A stretch of 43,239 nt of DNA from Prevotella sp. CAG:485 (GTDB taxonomy: Bacteria > Bacteroidota > Bacteroidia > Bacteroidales > Muribaculaceae), in NCBI GenBank assembly GCA_000437495.1, contig FR897819.1, forward strand, positions 8,124 through 51,362. The letters are read 5' to 3'. Position 1 is the first letter of the stretch. Every line of letters begins with the position of its first letter. The position numbers were made by a program, and so were the translations under genes. This document shows positions 19,903-28,629 of this stretch, one piece after another. Under the pieces are notes generated by a model. That model had not been told where the DNA came from and did no database searches. It was given only the letters and a program-made list of their open reading frames with translations.

Positions 19903-21744
19903 GAATTTATCGCCCTGATTCTTCGGCCTTTGGGGAGTCTGAAAGAGGCGCTTGATAAGGTCCGGACGATGCAGACGCGTAAGGCGGCGCTGCAAATCGG
20001 ACCTCACTGTGGGGTCATACCAGAAAAAATATTCTCTCTGAGCCTTCTTCTCTTTGTCATCGCGTGCGGTGAAAATCTTTTCACCTGTATAGGGATGGAT
20101 ACCGGTGTAATAAATTTCCGTGCTCACGGTCATGGGCGTGGGAGTGAAATCCTGCACCTGCTCCAGATGGAAGTTCAGCTGCTTTGTTTCGCAAGCCAAC
20201 TCAGCCATATCCACCTCCGTGCAACCCGGGTGGCTTGAGATGAAATAGGGTATGAGCTGCTGTTTCAGTCCTGCCTGCACATTCGTCTTGTCGAAGAAGC
20301 TCTTGAAGCGATGAAACAGCTCAAATTTCGGTTTACGCATCACGTCAAGGACATGGTCGGCAGTATGCTCGGGAGCCACCTTCAATCTGCCGCTGACATG
20401 CTTCAGTATCAACTCGCGCAGATAGTCGCGATTCGCCTCATTGATCTTATTGTCCGGGTTATGAGCCATGGCAAGGTCATAACGCACGCCGCTGCCAACG
20501 AAGCATTTCTTCACTCCGTCTACCTGCGAGGCGCTTCTGTAAACGTCGAGCAAGGGTCTGTGGTCGTTATTGAGATTGGGACACGGCTGCGGATGAAGAC
20601 ACGAAGGCCGCACACATTTCTCGCATATCTGCCGGTTGCGCCCTCCCATGGAATACATATTGGCGCTCGGACCGCCCAAATCAGAAATATAGCCTTTGAA
20701 ATCGGGCATTTGCGTAATCTTTTGCACCTCGCTCACTATCGACTCTTTTGACCGCGAGGCGATAAACTTGCCCTGATGCGCCGAGATTGTGCAGAAAGCA
20801 CAACCTCCGAAACAGCCTCTGTGCATGGTTACGGAATGGCGAATCATGTCGTATGCCGGAATGGTCTTGCCACGATAGCGCGGATGGGGGAGACGTGTAA
20901 AGGGCAAGTCATAGACAGCATCAAGCTCCTTCTGCGTCATAGGAGGCATCATGGGGTTGATGCGAATCCATTTACCCTGAGCCTGCTGCCACATCACACT
21001 GCCGTGCATACGGTTGCTTTCCACCTCCACAAGCTTGAAATTGGCGGCCTGCTTCCTTTTATCCTTCAGGCAATCCTCATACGAAGAGAGGATAATCTGC
21101 GAGGCATCATCTTTGGGGGCTTCTGCCGAAATAAAAGCCGTTTGGGGAATGGAAGTGAGTTCTGAAATCGAGGCACCTGCGGAGAGCTGCTTTGCCACTT
21201 CCACAACTGGTTTCTCGCCCATGCCGTAAATCAGCAAATCAGCCGGCGAATCTATCAGCAGCGGCGGTCTGAGTCTGTCTTCCCAGTAATCATAATGAGC
21301 CACCCTGCGCAGGGAGGCCTCTATGCCTCCCAACACCACAGGCACGTCGGGATAGAGCTGCTTGAGTATCCGGGTATATACTATTGAGGGGTAATCGGGC
21401 CTCATTCCATGGCGACCGCCGGGAGTGTAGGCATCGTCATGACGCATACGCCTGGCGGCTGTGTAATGATTCACCATGGAGTCCATAGCGCCGGGAGAAA
21501 CGCCGAAAAAAAGGCGCGGCGCTCCGAGTTTCCGGAAATCGCGCAAATCATCGCGCCAGTTCGGCTGCGGCACAATCGCCACCTTGTAACCCTGCGCCTC
21601 GAGCACACGCCCAATAACGGCGGCACCAAAAGAGGGATGGTCAACATACGCATCACCCGAAAAGATGATTATGTCGGGCTGTTCCCAACCCAAACGCTTA
21701 ATCTCGTCAAGCGATGTTGGCAAAAAGGGCTGACGCTTCTCCAT
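19885..21744 (-). CDS. ygiQ: YgiQ-family radical SAM protein
   Basis: A 619-aa protein of the UPF0313/YgiQ family. The radical-SAM cluster motif is CFGGCAFC, with Cys311, Cys315 and Cys318, in a HRGCFGGCAFCTISAHQGKF block. The N-terminal part resembles a cobalamin-type or YgiQ-specific domain (ASLRRVAHYDYWEDRLR). The C-terminus is very basic (NQGDKFKKKRR). The biochemical role of this widespread family is not established to my knowledge. Its ATG shares one nucleotide with the uvrB stop, so it is probably translated from the same message as uvrB and the upstream genes. Confidence 0.93.
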   Translation of the reverse strand: MEKRQPFLPTSLDEIKRLGWEQPDIIIFSGDAYVDHPSFGAAVIGRVLEAQGYKVAIVPQPNWRDDLRDFRKLGAPRLFFGVSPGAMDSMVNHYTAARRMRHDDAYTPGGRHGMRPDYPSIVYTRILKQLYPDVPVVLGGIEASLRRVAHYDYWEDRLRPPLLIDSPADLLIYGMGEKPVVEVAKQLSAGASISELTSIPQTAFISAEAPKDDASQIILSSYEDCLKDKRKQAANFKLVEVESNRMHGSVMWQQAQGKWIRINPMMPPMTQKELDAVYDLPFTRLPHPRYRGKTIPAYDMIRHSVTMHRGCFGGCAFCTISAHQGKFIASRSKESIVSEVQKITQMPDFKGYISDLGGPSANMYSMGGRNRQICEKCVRPSCLHPQPCPNLNNDHRPLLDVYRSASQVDGVKKCFVGSGVRYDLAMAHNPDNKINEANRDYLRELILKHVSGRLKVAPEHTADHVLDVMRKPKFELFHRFKSFFDKTNVQAGLKQQLIPYFISSHPGCTEVDMAELACETKQLNFHLEQVQDFTPTPMTVSTEIYYTGIHPYTGEKIFTARDDKEKKAQREYFFWYDPTVRSDLQRRLTRLHRPDLIKRLFQTPQRPKNQGDKFKKKRR

Positions 21745-23843
21745 CAGTTTTTCATTTTATCGAGTCGGGCACGCAGGTTCAGCATCTCGTCGCGCAAAGC
21801 TGCGGCTTCCAGGAAATCCGTGCGTCGGGCTGCCTCGCGCATATCACTCTCAACCTTTATCATGCGGGCACGCAAATCGTTGGCTGTCATGTAGTCGACA
21901 ATCGGGTCGGCAGCCACCGACATACCGGTTTCAAATGCCGGGATGTAGGGCTTGGGTTCGGCCTTTTTGCGCGGTGTCTGCTTGGGAGCCAGTTTCGACT
22001 GCTGCTTCTGCTTAACCTTGTCGGAATCTTTGAATTCGCCACCCTGCAGTTCTATCAGGTCTTTTGCCGACGAGGTCTTGATAATCTGAGTCGGTGTGAT
22101 GCCATGCTCCTCGTTATACTTGATTTGCTTCGACCGCCTGCGCTCTGTCTCGTCAATAGTGCGCCTCATGGAGTCGGTAATCTTGTCAGCATACATAATA
22201 ACCTTGCCATTGACATTACGGGCGGCACGACCGGCAGTCTGCGTCAGAGAGCGGTGATTGCGCAGGAAGCCCTCCTTGTCGGCATCGAGAATAGCCACAA
22301 GGCTTACCTCAGGCAGGTCAAGACCCTCACGCAACAGGTTCACGCCCACAATGACGTCATAATTCCCTTTGCGCAGGTCATCGAGAATCTGAATTCGTTC
22401 AAGTGTATCGACTCCGCTGTGGATATAAGCGCTGTTTATACCCCATTTTATGAAATGGGCATTCAGCTCTTCTGCCATGCGTTTGGTCAAAGTGGTAACC
22501 AAGGTTCGTTCGCCGGCTTCGGTGCGCTGCTGAATCTCCTCCAAAAGGTCATCAATCTGGTTTAGCGAGGGACGAACATCTATTTCGGGGTCCAACAGAC
22601 CGGTAGGTCGGATGACCTGTTCGGTGAATACGCCGCCGCTTCGCTGCAGCTCATAGTCGGCCGGAGTGGCGCTTACGTAAATGGTCTGAGGACTTAACTT
22701 CTCAAATTCATGAAACTTAAGTGGCCTATTGTCAAGAGCCGCCTCGAGCCTGAACCCATATTCCACAAGGTTGAGTTTGCGGCTCAAATCGCCTCCGTAC
22801 ATTGCCCTGAGCTGAGGCACCGTAACATGGCTCTCGTCAATAATGGTCAGGAAATCTTTCGGGAAATAGTCGAGCAGGCAGAAAGGCCTCATGCCGGGCG
22901 CTCGGCCATCAAAATATCGCGAATAATTCTCGATGCCCGAGCAATGACCAAGCTCCTTTATCATCTCCAAATCGTAGTTGACACGCTCTGTGAGACGGTT
23001 GGCTTCCAGCAACTTACCCTGGTCGCGGAAAGCCTGACTCTGGGTGCCGAGGTCTATGGCAATCTGGTCAACAGCCGCTGCCGTGCGCTCTTTGCTTGCC
23101 ACAAAAATATTGGCAGGGTAGATGTTGAACCCTTCCAGCTCGGTCAGCACAGTGCCTGTCTGCGGGTCGATGGTCTGAATCTTCTCTATCTCATCGCCCC
23201 AGAACAATACTCTCAGCTGAATCTCCTCAAAGGAAAGCATAATATCGATGGTGTCGCCCTTTACTCTGAAACGACCCGGTTTCAGCTCTATGTCAGAGCG
23301 CGAATAAAGCGAATCGACCAACTGGCGCAGGAACTGATTGCGGCTCAGTCTCTGGCCTTTCTTGATATTAACAACGCTTTGGGCAAAATCCTCAGGGTTG
23401 CCCATACCGAAGATGCATGAAACAGACGAAACGACAATGACATCGCGACGGCCGGAAAGCAATGCCGCCGTGGTGGCAAGGCGCATTTTCTCAATCTGGT
23501 CGTTGACCATCAGGTCTTTCTCTATATACTTGTCGCTGGAGGGTATATAGGCTTCCGGCTGATAATAGTCGTAATAGCTGATGAAATACTGAACCGCATT
23601 CTCGGGAAAGAAACTGCGCATTTCAGCATATAACTGAGCCGCCAGCGTTTTGTTGTGCGAGAGAATCAGCGTAGGCCTCTTCACCTGCTGAATAACGTTG
23701 GCCATGGTGAAGGTCTTGCCGCTGCCCGTAACGCCAAGCAGCGTCTGAGCCGGCTCACCGCTCTTTACACCCTGCACAAGCTCCTTTATAGCTTCCGGCT
23801 GATCACCGGTAGGTAAATAATCGGATGTAAGTTTAAATTCCAT
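21744..23843 (-). CDS. uvrB: UvrABC excision nuclease subunit B
   Basis: The damage-verifying helicase-like subunit of nucleotide excision repair. At 699 aa it is of normal length. The Walker A motif GVTGSGKT is at 37-44, the beta-hairpin region YYDYYQPEAY is near 92-101, a DESH helicase motif is present, and the C-terminal UVR motif for UvrC contact is near residues 655-690. A lysine-rich linker (KQKQQSKLAPKQTPRKKAEP) precedes the UVR motif. It lies 18 nt after the BASS transporter gene and overlaps ygiQ by one nucleotide. Confidence 0.97.
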   Translation of the reverse strand: MEFKLTSDYLPTGDQPEAIKELVQGVKSGEPAQTLLGVTGSGKTFTMANVIQQVKRPTLILSHNKTLAAQLYAEMRSFFPENAVQYFISYYDYYQPEAYIPSSDKYIEKDLMVNDQIEKMRLATTAALLSGRRDVIVVSSVSCIFGMGNPEDFAQSVVNIKKGQRLSRNQFLRQLVDSLYSRSDIELKPGRFRVKGDTIDIMLSFEEIQLRVLFWGDEIEKIQTIDPQTGTVLTELEGFNIYPANIFVASKERTAAAVDQIAIDLGTQSQAFRDQGKLLEANRLTERVNYDLEMIKELGHCSGIENYSRYFDGRAPGMRPFCLLDYFPKDFLTIIDESHVTVPQLRAMYGGDLSRKLNLVEYGFRLEAALDNRPLKFHEFEKLSPQTIYVSATPADYELQRSGGVFTEQVIRPTGLLDPEIDVRPSLNQIDDLLEEIQQRTEAGERTLVTTLTKRMAEELNAHFIKWGINSAYIHSGVDTLERIQILDDLRKGNYDVIVGVNLLREGLDLPEVSLVAILDADKEGFLRNHRSLTQTAGRAARNVNGKVIMYADKITDSMRRTIDETERRRSKQIKYNEEHGITPTQIIKTSSAKDLIELQGGEFKDSDKVKQKQQSKLAPKQTPRKKAEPKPYIPAFETGMSVAADPIVDYMTANDLRARMIKVESDMREAARRTDFLEAAALRDEMLNLRARLDKMKN

Positions 23844-23861
23844 AAATTAAGTAACGCAAAA

Positions 23862-24815
23862 TCAGGTGGTTTTATTGTGGTGTCTCCGCTTTGATTTTGA
23901 GTGCTTTCCGGCTTCCGTTTCTGCCTGGCTGCGGCGGTGTTTCATGAGTTGCAGCGAATTGAGGATATTCTGCCATGCCACGTAAGACGCCGGTGCCACA
24001 GAGGCGATAGGATTGAGGTATGCGATAGCCAGCCAGACAGCGAGCACCGTGTTCTTCTGTCCGAGGCTCTGACCGCCGCTTATCTTGTCGCCATAGATGC
24101 CGCCGATTTTACGTCCCACGGCAAAGCTCGTCAGCGTGGCTACCAACGCTCCGGCAGCCAGCCAAACCATTTGCCAGGCATGTTCAGGCTGATAGTGGTT
24201 GATGACGTAGCTGACCGAGCTGCCCACTACGATGAAGAGCGACACGGCCCACATATAAAAGGAAATTCCCTGGTGATGAGCTATGGTGTCGTGGAAACGC
24301 CTGAAGGTGTAACGGAGGAAGAATGCCGTGAGGATGGGCAGAATCAGCAGCGGCAAAACACGTGAGCTAATCAGGGAAAACGACTGCACAAAAGTCATAT
24401 CCGGATGCATACCCACCGCTGCCAGTACAGCAGGACCGATGACGGCAACCGCTACGTTGCTCACCAGCGAGAAAGTGGCCAGGGTGGACAGGGAGCCACC
24501 TAACATTGATGTAATAACAGGCGCCGCCGTGGCAGTGGGCACAAAGACGCAGATAAACACTCCGGTAGCCACAATCTCATCCCACCATATCAGGGCGAAA
24601 TAAAAGAATGCAGCCAATGCCATCTGAGCCAGCAAAAGCCATACTTGCACACGCCCAATCTTGAAATCCTTCGGTTCCAGGCGGCAATAGGTTATCACCA
24701 GCATACAGAAAATCAAATAGGGAGAGAGAAAGGTAAGATTATCCATCCAGGGGTAGAAGAGCGCCCCTCCCAGGATTGCCACCGGCAACATCAGTGGCTT
24801 GAGTCTTTGCATCAT
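23862..24815 (-). CDS. BASS-family (bile acid:sodium symporter-like) transporter
   Basis: A 317-aa membrane protein with about nine to ten hydrophobic segments. Typical family features are a VFVPTATAAPVI segment in the first half and the crossover region GQSLGQKNTVLAVWLAIAYL followed by NPIASVAPASYV in the second half. BASS proteins move organic anions, including bile acids, pyruvate and pantothenate, usually with sodium. The substrate here is unknown. The C-terminal tail is short, basic and histidine-containing (KHSKSKRRHHNKTT). The ATG shares one nucleotide with the stop of the Pfs-LuxS gene (TGATG), a strong sign of translational coupling, so a substrate tied to SAM recycling or AI-2 is a reasonable guess. 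Confidence 0.85.
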   Translation of the reverse strand: MMQRLKPLMLPVAILGGALFYPWMDNLTFLSPYLIFCMLVITYCRLEPKDFKIGRVQVWLLLAQMALAAFFYFALIWWDEIVATGVFICVFVPTATAAPVITSMLGGSLSTLATFSLVSNVAVAVIGPAVLAAVGMHPDMTFVQSFSLISSRVLPLLILPILTAFFLRYTFRRFHDTIAHHQGISFYMWAVSLFIVVGSSVSYVINHYQPEHAWQMVWLAAGALVATLTSFAVGRKIGGIYGDKISGGQSLGQKNTVLAVWLAIAYLNPIASVAPASYVAWQNILNSLQLMKHRRSQAETEAGKHSKSKRRHHNKTT

Positions 24816-25993
24816 CAGAGCGGATATTTCAGCGGACAGTCAGAGTTGGTAAGGACAGCGTGATAAGCCTTTGCGGCTAAGCGGGCTTCGGGCAAAGACA
24901 TCAGCAGATAATTGCCGCAGTCGCGCGGGGTTGCTCCGGGCACAGCGTCTTGCCAGTTCATCAGCTCGCCCATCACCTTGGCCATTAAATCGCGAATCTC
25001 GGAAGCGTCCGGACGCCCTTTCACTATCAGGTAATTGCCTGTGCAGCAGCCCATTGGACCCCAATACACAATGCGGTCTTTCCATCCCGGGTCGTTGCGC
25101 AGCAGTGTTGCCACTATATGCTCCATGGCGTGAAGGGCGCCTATTGACAGAGCCGGCTGGCGGTTGGGAGCCGTCATGCGGATGTCGAATGTGGTAACAA
25201 GCTCACCATTGTCCATCTCGTCAACACGACTTTCATACACGCCGGGGTTGAGCGTGAGGTGATTGATGCAGAAACTGGCAATCTTATCAAGCTCGGTCTT
25301 TTCATTCTTCAGCCGTGAGATGATGGCCGTAACGAGGAGGAAGGTTGTTGACGGCGCACTCTCCCAGAAATCGGAGTATTGGGCAATGTTGTCAGTCTGC
25401 CCGGGGGTGTCGCTGATGACGCGGATTATGGCAAAGGGCACATCATGCTTTGAGCAGACCTGCGCAATGGCACCTGATTCCATATCCACAGCCAATGTCT
25501 GAGGGAAATGAGACTTTATCTGATTCACTTCCTCAACCTTCGACACAAAAATATCGCCTGAGCAGATAAGTCCCTCATGATAAGAATCCTTGTCGCCATA
25601 TGATTCGCGGGCTGCCTCAATAACGCTCTCGTCGCAGAGCATCAGCGTGTCGCAGCCTGAAGCGGCACCCCATTCCGTTTCCGGACCGCACCATACATCA
25701 TGATATGCCACGGCATCAGCCACTAACACATGGCCAACGCCCATGCAAGCGTCAGCGCCGCCGGCAACACCTGAATTGATTACCAGGTCAGGCTTGAAAT
25801 TACGCACCAGCATTTCTGTGCATAAAGCGGCATTGACCTTGCCGATGCCACACTGGATAATCCAAATCTCCTTTCCGCTGAACGTTCCGCTGCAAACGTC
25901 CCACCCTTCGCAACTGAATTCTTTTTTATTTTCCATGCCGATGCGGAGCAGGTTAAGCTCCTTCTTCATGGCTACTATGATTCCAATCTTCAT
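24815..25993 (-). CDS. Fused MTA/SAH nucleosidase and S-ribosylhomocysteine lyase (Pfs-LuxS)
   Basis: A 392-aa single chain with two complete enzymes. Residues 1-230 are an MTA/SAH nucleosidase: Glu12 (MKKEL), Glu172 (VDMES) and Asp195 (ISD) match the known catalytic positions of the E. coli enzyme. Residues 238-392 are LuxS: His288, Glu291 and His292 in HAMEH, Cys359 in DCGNY as the third zinc ligand, and Cys316 in GPMGCCTGNYL at the catalytic-cysteine position. Together they take S-adenosylhomocysteine to adenine, homocysteine and DPD, the AI-2 precursor. The usual arrangement is two separate genes. The start is supported by the MKIGIIVAMKKEL N-terminus and a short leader behind the promoter at 26016-26023. 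Confidence 0.94.
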   Translation of the reverse strand: MKIGIIVAMKKELNLLRIGMENKKEFSCEGWDVCSGTFSGKEIWIIQCGIGKVNAALCTEMLVRNFKPDLVINSGVAGGADACMGVGHVLVADAVAYHDVWCGPETEWGAASGCDTLMLCDESVIEAARESYGDKDSYHEGLICSGDIFVSKVEEVNQIKSHFPQTLAVDMESGAIAQVCSKHDVPFAIIRVISDTPGQTDNIAQYSDFWESAPSTTFLLVTAIISRLKNEKTELDKIASFCINHLTLNPGVYESRVDEMDNGELVTTFDIRMTAPNRQPALSIGALHAMEHIVATLLRNDPGWKDRIVYWGPMGCCTGNYLIVKGRPDASEIRDLMAKVMGELMNWQDAVPGATPRDCGNYLLMSLPEARLAAKAYHAVLTNSDCPLKYPL

Positions 25994-26015
25994 GAGCGAT
26001 TATGTGTTTATCGCG

Positions 26016-26044
26016 CGAAATTACAAAATTTTTTGCTAACTTCG
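26016..26044. promoter_or_regulatory. Divergent -7 elements between pfs-luxS and tsaC-like genes
   Basis: The minus strand reads TAATTTCG at 26023-26016 and the plus strand reads TAACTTCG at 26037-26044. Each is one base off TAnnTTTG and each gives a short leader to its gene. They are 13 nt apart, so the two promoters must overlap. No clear -33 element is seen for either. Confidence 0.45.
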
Positions 26045-26061
26045 CAGCAAGAATCAATTTT

Positions 26062-26664
26062 ATGAGAATTTACAAGACCTGGAGTGATAATCTCGACGAC
26101 CGTCAGCTGAAATCGGTTGTTGACGAACTGCAGCAGGGCGCCCTGATGGTATGGCCCACTGACACGTTGTATGCCGTGGCCTGTTCGGCGCTCTATGTGA
26201 AAGCCATAGAGCGACTTTGCCGCCTGAAAAACATCAATCCCGAAAAGACCAATCTGTCGATTGTATGCGCCGACATCTCGCAAGCAGCGCGATATGCCCG
26301 TATCGACAACCGGGTGTTTTCCATGCTCAAACAAAACACCCCCGGACCTTTCACCTTCCTTTTCCGCACGGCCTCCACGCTGCCTCGCGCTTTTAAGGGC
26401 CGAAAGGTTGTTGGCGTCAGGATTCCGGCTCTGGAGCTAAACCGGCAGATTGCAGCCGCGCTCGACGCCCCCATTCTCACAACGTCGGTGGAATTCGACA
26501 GCCAAGACTATTTCATAAATCCCTCGCTGATTGCCGAAGAGGCGGAAAATCATGTGGATTTTATGATTGACAATGGCTACGGAGGCACCGAACCGTCGAC
26601 TATAGTCGACTGCACCGGAGCGGACTATGAGATAGTGCGTCAGGGTAAAGGCGAACTGCAGTGA
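26062..26664 (+). CDS. L-threonylcarbamoyladenylate synthase (Sua5/YciO/YrdC family)
   Basis: Makes threonylcarbamoyl-AMP from threonine, bicarbonate and ATP, for the t6A37 tRNA modification. The 200-aa chain is a single YrdC domain with no Sua5 C-terminal extension. Family features are VWPTDTLYAVACSA (nucleotide-binding start), KNINPEKTNLSIVC, and PGPFTFLF. The frame is open from an earlier ATG at 26002, but that would lie upstream of the -7 element, and MRIYKTWSDN at 26062 is the better start. A YciO-type paralogue of unknown activity is the main alternative. Confidence 0.87.
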   Translation: MRIYKTWSDNLDDRQLKSVVDELQQGALMVWPTDTLYAVACSALYVKAIERLCRLKNINPEKTNLSIVCADISQAARYARIDNRVFSMLKQNTPGPFTFLFRTASTLPRAFKGRKVVGVRIPALELNRQIAAALDAPILTTSVEFDSQDYFINPSLIAEEAENHVDFMIDNGYGGTEPSTIVDCTGADYEIVRQGKGELQ

Positions 26665-26695
26665 GATTATGTGTACACGGCAGTGAAGAAATGAA

Positions 26696-26725
26696 TTGCC
26701 ATGTCAATAATTTTTTGTACCTTTG
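26696..26725 (+). promoter_or_regulatory. Bacteroidetes-type promoter for mdh
   Basis: TTG (26696-26698), 19 nt, then TACCTTTG (26718-26725) match the -33/-7 consensus. The leader to the ATG at 26806 is about 75 nt. The position decides the start codon, since the longer frame would begin inside the promoter. Confidence 0.75.
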
Positions 26726-26805
26726 CGGCGCTGAAATATGTCGGAGAAATTCGGCATAAAAAGCATAACATCACTGATAACAACCATAAAAAACAAAGGA
26801 AACAA

Positions 26806-27735
26806 ATGTCAAAAGTAACAGTTGTTGGAGCCGGCAACGTAGGAGCAACGGCAGCCAATGTGATAGCATTTCGCGGCATCGCTGACGAAGTAGTGATGAT
26901 TGACATCAAAGAGGGTGTAAGCGAAGGTAAAGCAATGGACATGATGCAGACGGCCAATCTGATAGATATGAACACCTGCATCAAAGGCGTAACCAATGAT
27001 TACGCAGCCACAGCCAACAGTGACGTAGTAGTTATTACTTCGGGCATACCCCGCAAACCGGGAATGACGCGCGAAGAGCTCATCGGCGTAAATGCAGGCA
27101 TCGTTAAGCAGGTAACCGAGAGCGTGCTCAAAGCAAGCCCCAACGCTGTGATAGTATGCGTATCGAACCCGATGGATACGATGACTTATCTTATCCACCG
27201 CATCTCCGGTCTGCCCAAGAACCGCATCATAGGCATGGGTGGCGCTCTTGACAGCAGCCGCTTCAAATACTACCTGAGCAAAGCTCTCAACGCCAACCCC
27301 AACGAGGTTGAAGGCTTTGTAATCGGCGGCCACGGCGATACCACCATGATACCCATGAAGCGTTTCGCAGCATGGCGCGGTATGCCCGTAACCAACTTCC
27401 TCAGCACCGAAGAACTCGACAAGATAGCTGCCGACACTATGGTTGGCGGCGCAACGCTCACCAAACTTCTCGGCACAAGCGCATGGTATGCTCCCGGAGC
27501 TGCCGCAGCAGAAGTTGTTGAGGCTGTGCTTCACGACCAGAAGGCAATGATACCCTGCTCAGCTCTGCTCGAGGGCGAATATGGCCACAAAGACCTTTGC
27601 ATAGGCGTTCCCTGCATCCTCGGCCGCAACGGCATCGAGAAGATAGTTGAACTCAAACTCAACGAGGAGGAACAGGCTGCTTTCGACAAGAGCGCTGCTG
27701 CTGTGCATAAGACCAACGAGGCTCTGCCTTGCTGA
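26806..27735 (+). CDS. mdh: Malate dehydrogenase (LDH-like MDH type)
   Basis: Interconverts malate and oxaloacetate with NAD(H). The 309-aa chain starts MSKVTVVGAGNVGATAAN, with the dinucleotide-binding GAGNVG at 8-13 and an acidic Asp33 ending the second strand, which favours NAD. GMTREELIGVNAGIV (substrate loop region), GMGGALDSSRFKYYLS and GGHGDTTMIPM with the catalytic His176 are all present. The ATG at 26806 is chosen because the upstream part of the frame covers the promoter and is not family-like. A strong palindrome follows the gene at 27752-27798. Confidence 0.97.
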   Translation: MSKVTVVGAGNVGATAANVIAFRGIADEVVMIDIKEGVSEGKAMDMMQTANLIDMNTCIKGVTNDYAATANSDVVVITSGIPRKPGMTREELIGVNAGIVKQVTESVLKASPNAVIVCVSNPMDTMTYLIHRISGLPKNRIIGMGGALDSSRFKYYLSKALNANPNEVEGFVIGGHGDTTMIPMKRFAAWRGMPVTNFLSTEELDKIAADTMVGGATLTKLLGTSAWYAPGAAAAEVVEAVLHDQKAMIPCSALLEGEYGHKDLCIGVPCILGRNGIEKIVELKLNEEEQAAFDKSAAAVHKTNEALPC

Positions 27736-27751
27736 AAACTATAAAGCAACG

Positions 27752-27798
27752 AATTCACAGTCCTCGGGCGGTCTGCGCCGTCCGAAGGATTGTGAATT
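27752..27798. repeat. Long imperfect palindrome between mdh and mazG
   Basis: AATTCACA (27752-27759) pairs with TGTGAATT (27791-27798). The inner arms TCCT/AGGA and CGGGCGG/CCGTCCG continue the stem to about 20 bp as RNA (two G-U pairs, one bulge) around a TCTGCG loop. No T-run follows, so it is not a classic terminator. It may be an mRNA 3'-end structure for mdh or a copy of a dispersed palindromic repeat. Confidence 0.65.
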
Positions 27799-27829
27799 TG
27801 TAATGTCCCTTTCTTTCAAACTCATTATT

Positions 27830-28612
27830 ATGAACTCGCGTAAAGAACAACTTGCAGCTTTTGAGCGTATGCTCGACATTCTCGACGAACTGAGAATAAA
27901 ATGTCCGTGGGACCGCAAACAGACCAACGAATCGCTGAGACCCAACACCATAGAGGAGGTATTTGAGCTGGCTGATGCCCTTATGGCCGACAACAACACA
28001 GCCATCTGCAAAGAGCTTGGCGATGTATTGCTTCATGTGGCATTCTATTCCAAAATAGGCAGCGAGAAGGGCGCCTTCGACATCGGCGACGTATGTAACG
28101 CTCTGAGCGATAAGCTGGTGTTCCGTCATCCGCACGTTTTCGGCAATGTGGAAGCTAACGACGCGGAAACAGTTTCAAAAAACTGGGAACAGCTGAAGCT
28201 GCATGAGAAGGGTGGCAACAAGACTGTGCTCGCCGGAGTGCCGTCGTCGCTGCCGGCTCTCATCAAGGCCAACCGCATACAGGAAAAGGCTGCTCATGTG
28301 GGTTTCGACTGGGAAGAACCTCAGCAGGTATGGGACAAGGTGAAAGAGGAGATTGCCGAGACGGAGGCAGAGATAAAAGCCGGCAATAAAGAGAATATGG
28401 AAGCCGAGTTCGGCGACCTTTTCTTCTCGCTGGTGAATGCCGCCCGACTGTATGGCGTCAATCCCGAGAATGCCCTTGAGCATACAAACCGCAAGTTCAT
28501 AAACCGTTTCAACTATCTGGAAGCCAAGGTTAAAGAAGCCGGCAAAGACCTGAAGAGCATGAGCCTCAGCGAAATGGACGCCATCTGGGACGAGGCAAAG
28601 AAACAGTTCTGA
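27830..28612 (+). CDS. mazG: Nucleoside triphosphate pyrophosphohydrolase MazG
   Basis: Hydrolyses NTPs and dNTPs to monophosphates and pyrophosphate. The 260-aa length matches the two-domain E. coli type. The first MazG domain carries CPWDRKQTNESLRPNTIEE and the acidic EEVFELADAL helix, with KELGDVLLHVAFYSKI following. The second domain starts after SLPALIKANRIQEKAA and has EEIAETEAEI and EAEFGDLFFSLVN. The ATG at 27830 (MNSRKEQLAAFERML) is the family-like start; an ATG at 27803 would begin next to the palindrome. topB starts 17 nt downstream. Confidence 0.94.
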   Translation: MNSRKEQLAAFERMLDILDELRIKCPWDRKQTNESLRPNTIEEVFELADALMADNNTAICKELGDVLLHVAFYSKIGSEKGAFDIGDVCNALSDKLVFRHPHVFGNVEANDAETVSKNWEQLKLHEKGGNKTVLAGVPSSLPALIKANRIQEKAAHVGFDWEEPQQVWDKVKEEIAETEAEIKAGNKENMEAEFGDLFFSLVNAARLYGVNPENALEHTNRKFINRFNYLEAKVKEAGKDLKSMSLSEMDAIWDEAKKQF

Positions 28613-28629
28613 CAGTAAGACACCGGCTT

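Noticed and set aside
22710..23420. 236-codon plus-strand frame opposite uvrB
   Set aside because: Antisense shadow of a conserved gene with no family features.
26809..27534. 241-codon minus-strand frame opposite mdh
   Set aside because: Its start lies inside mdh with no promoter, and mdh itself has full family motifs.
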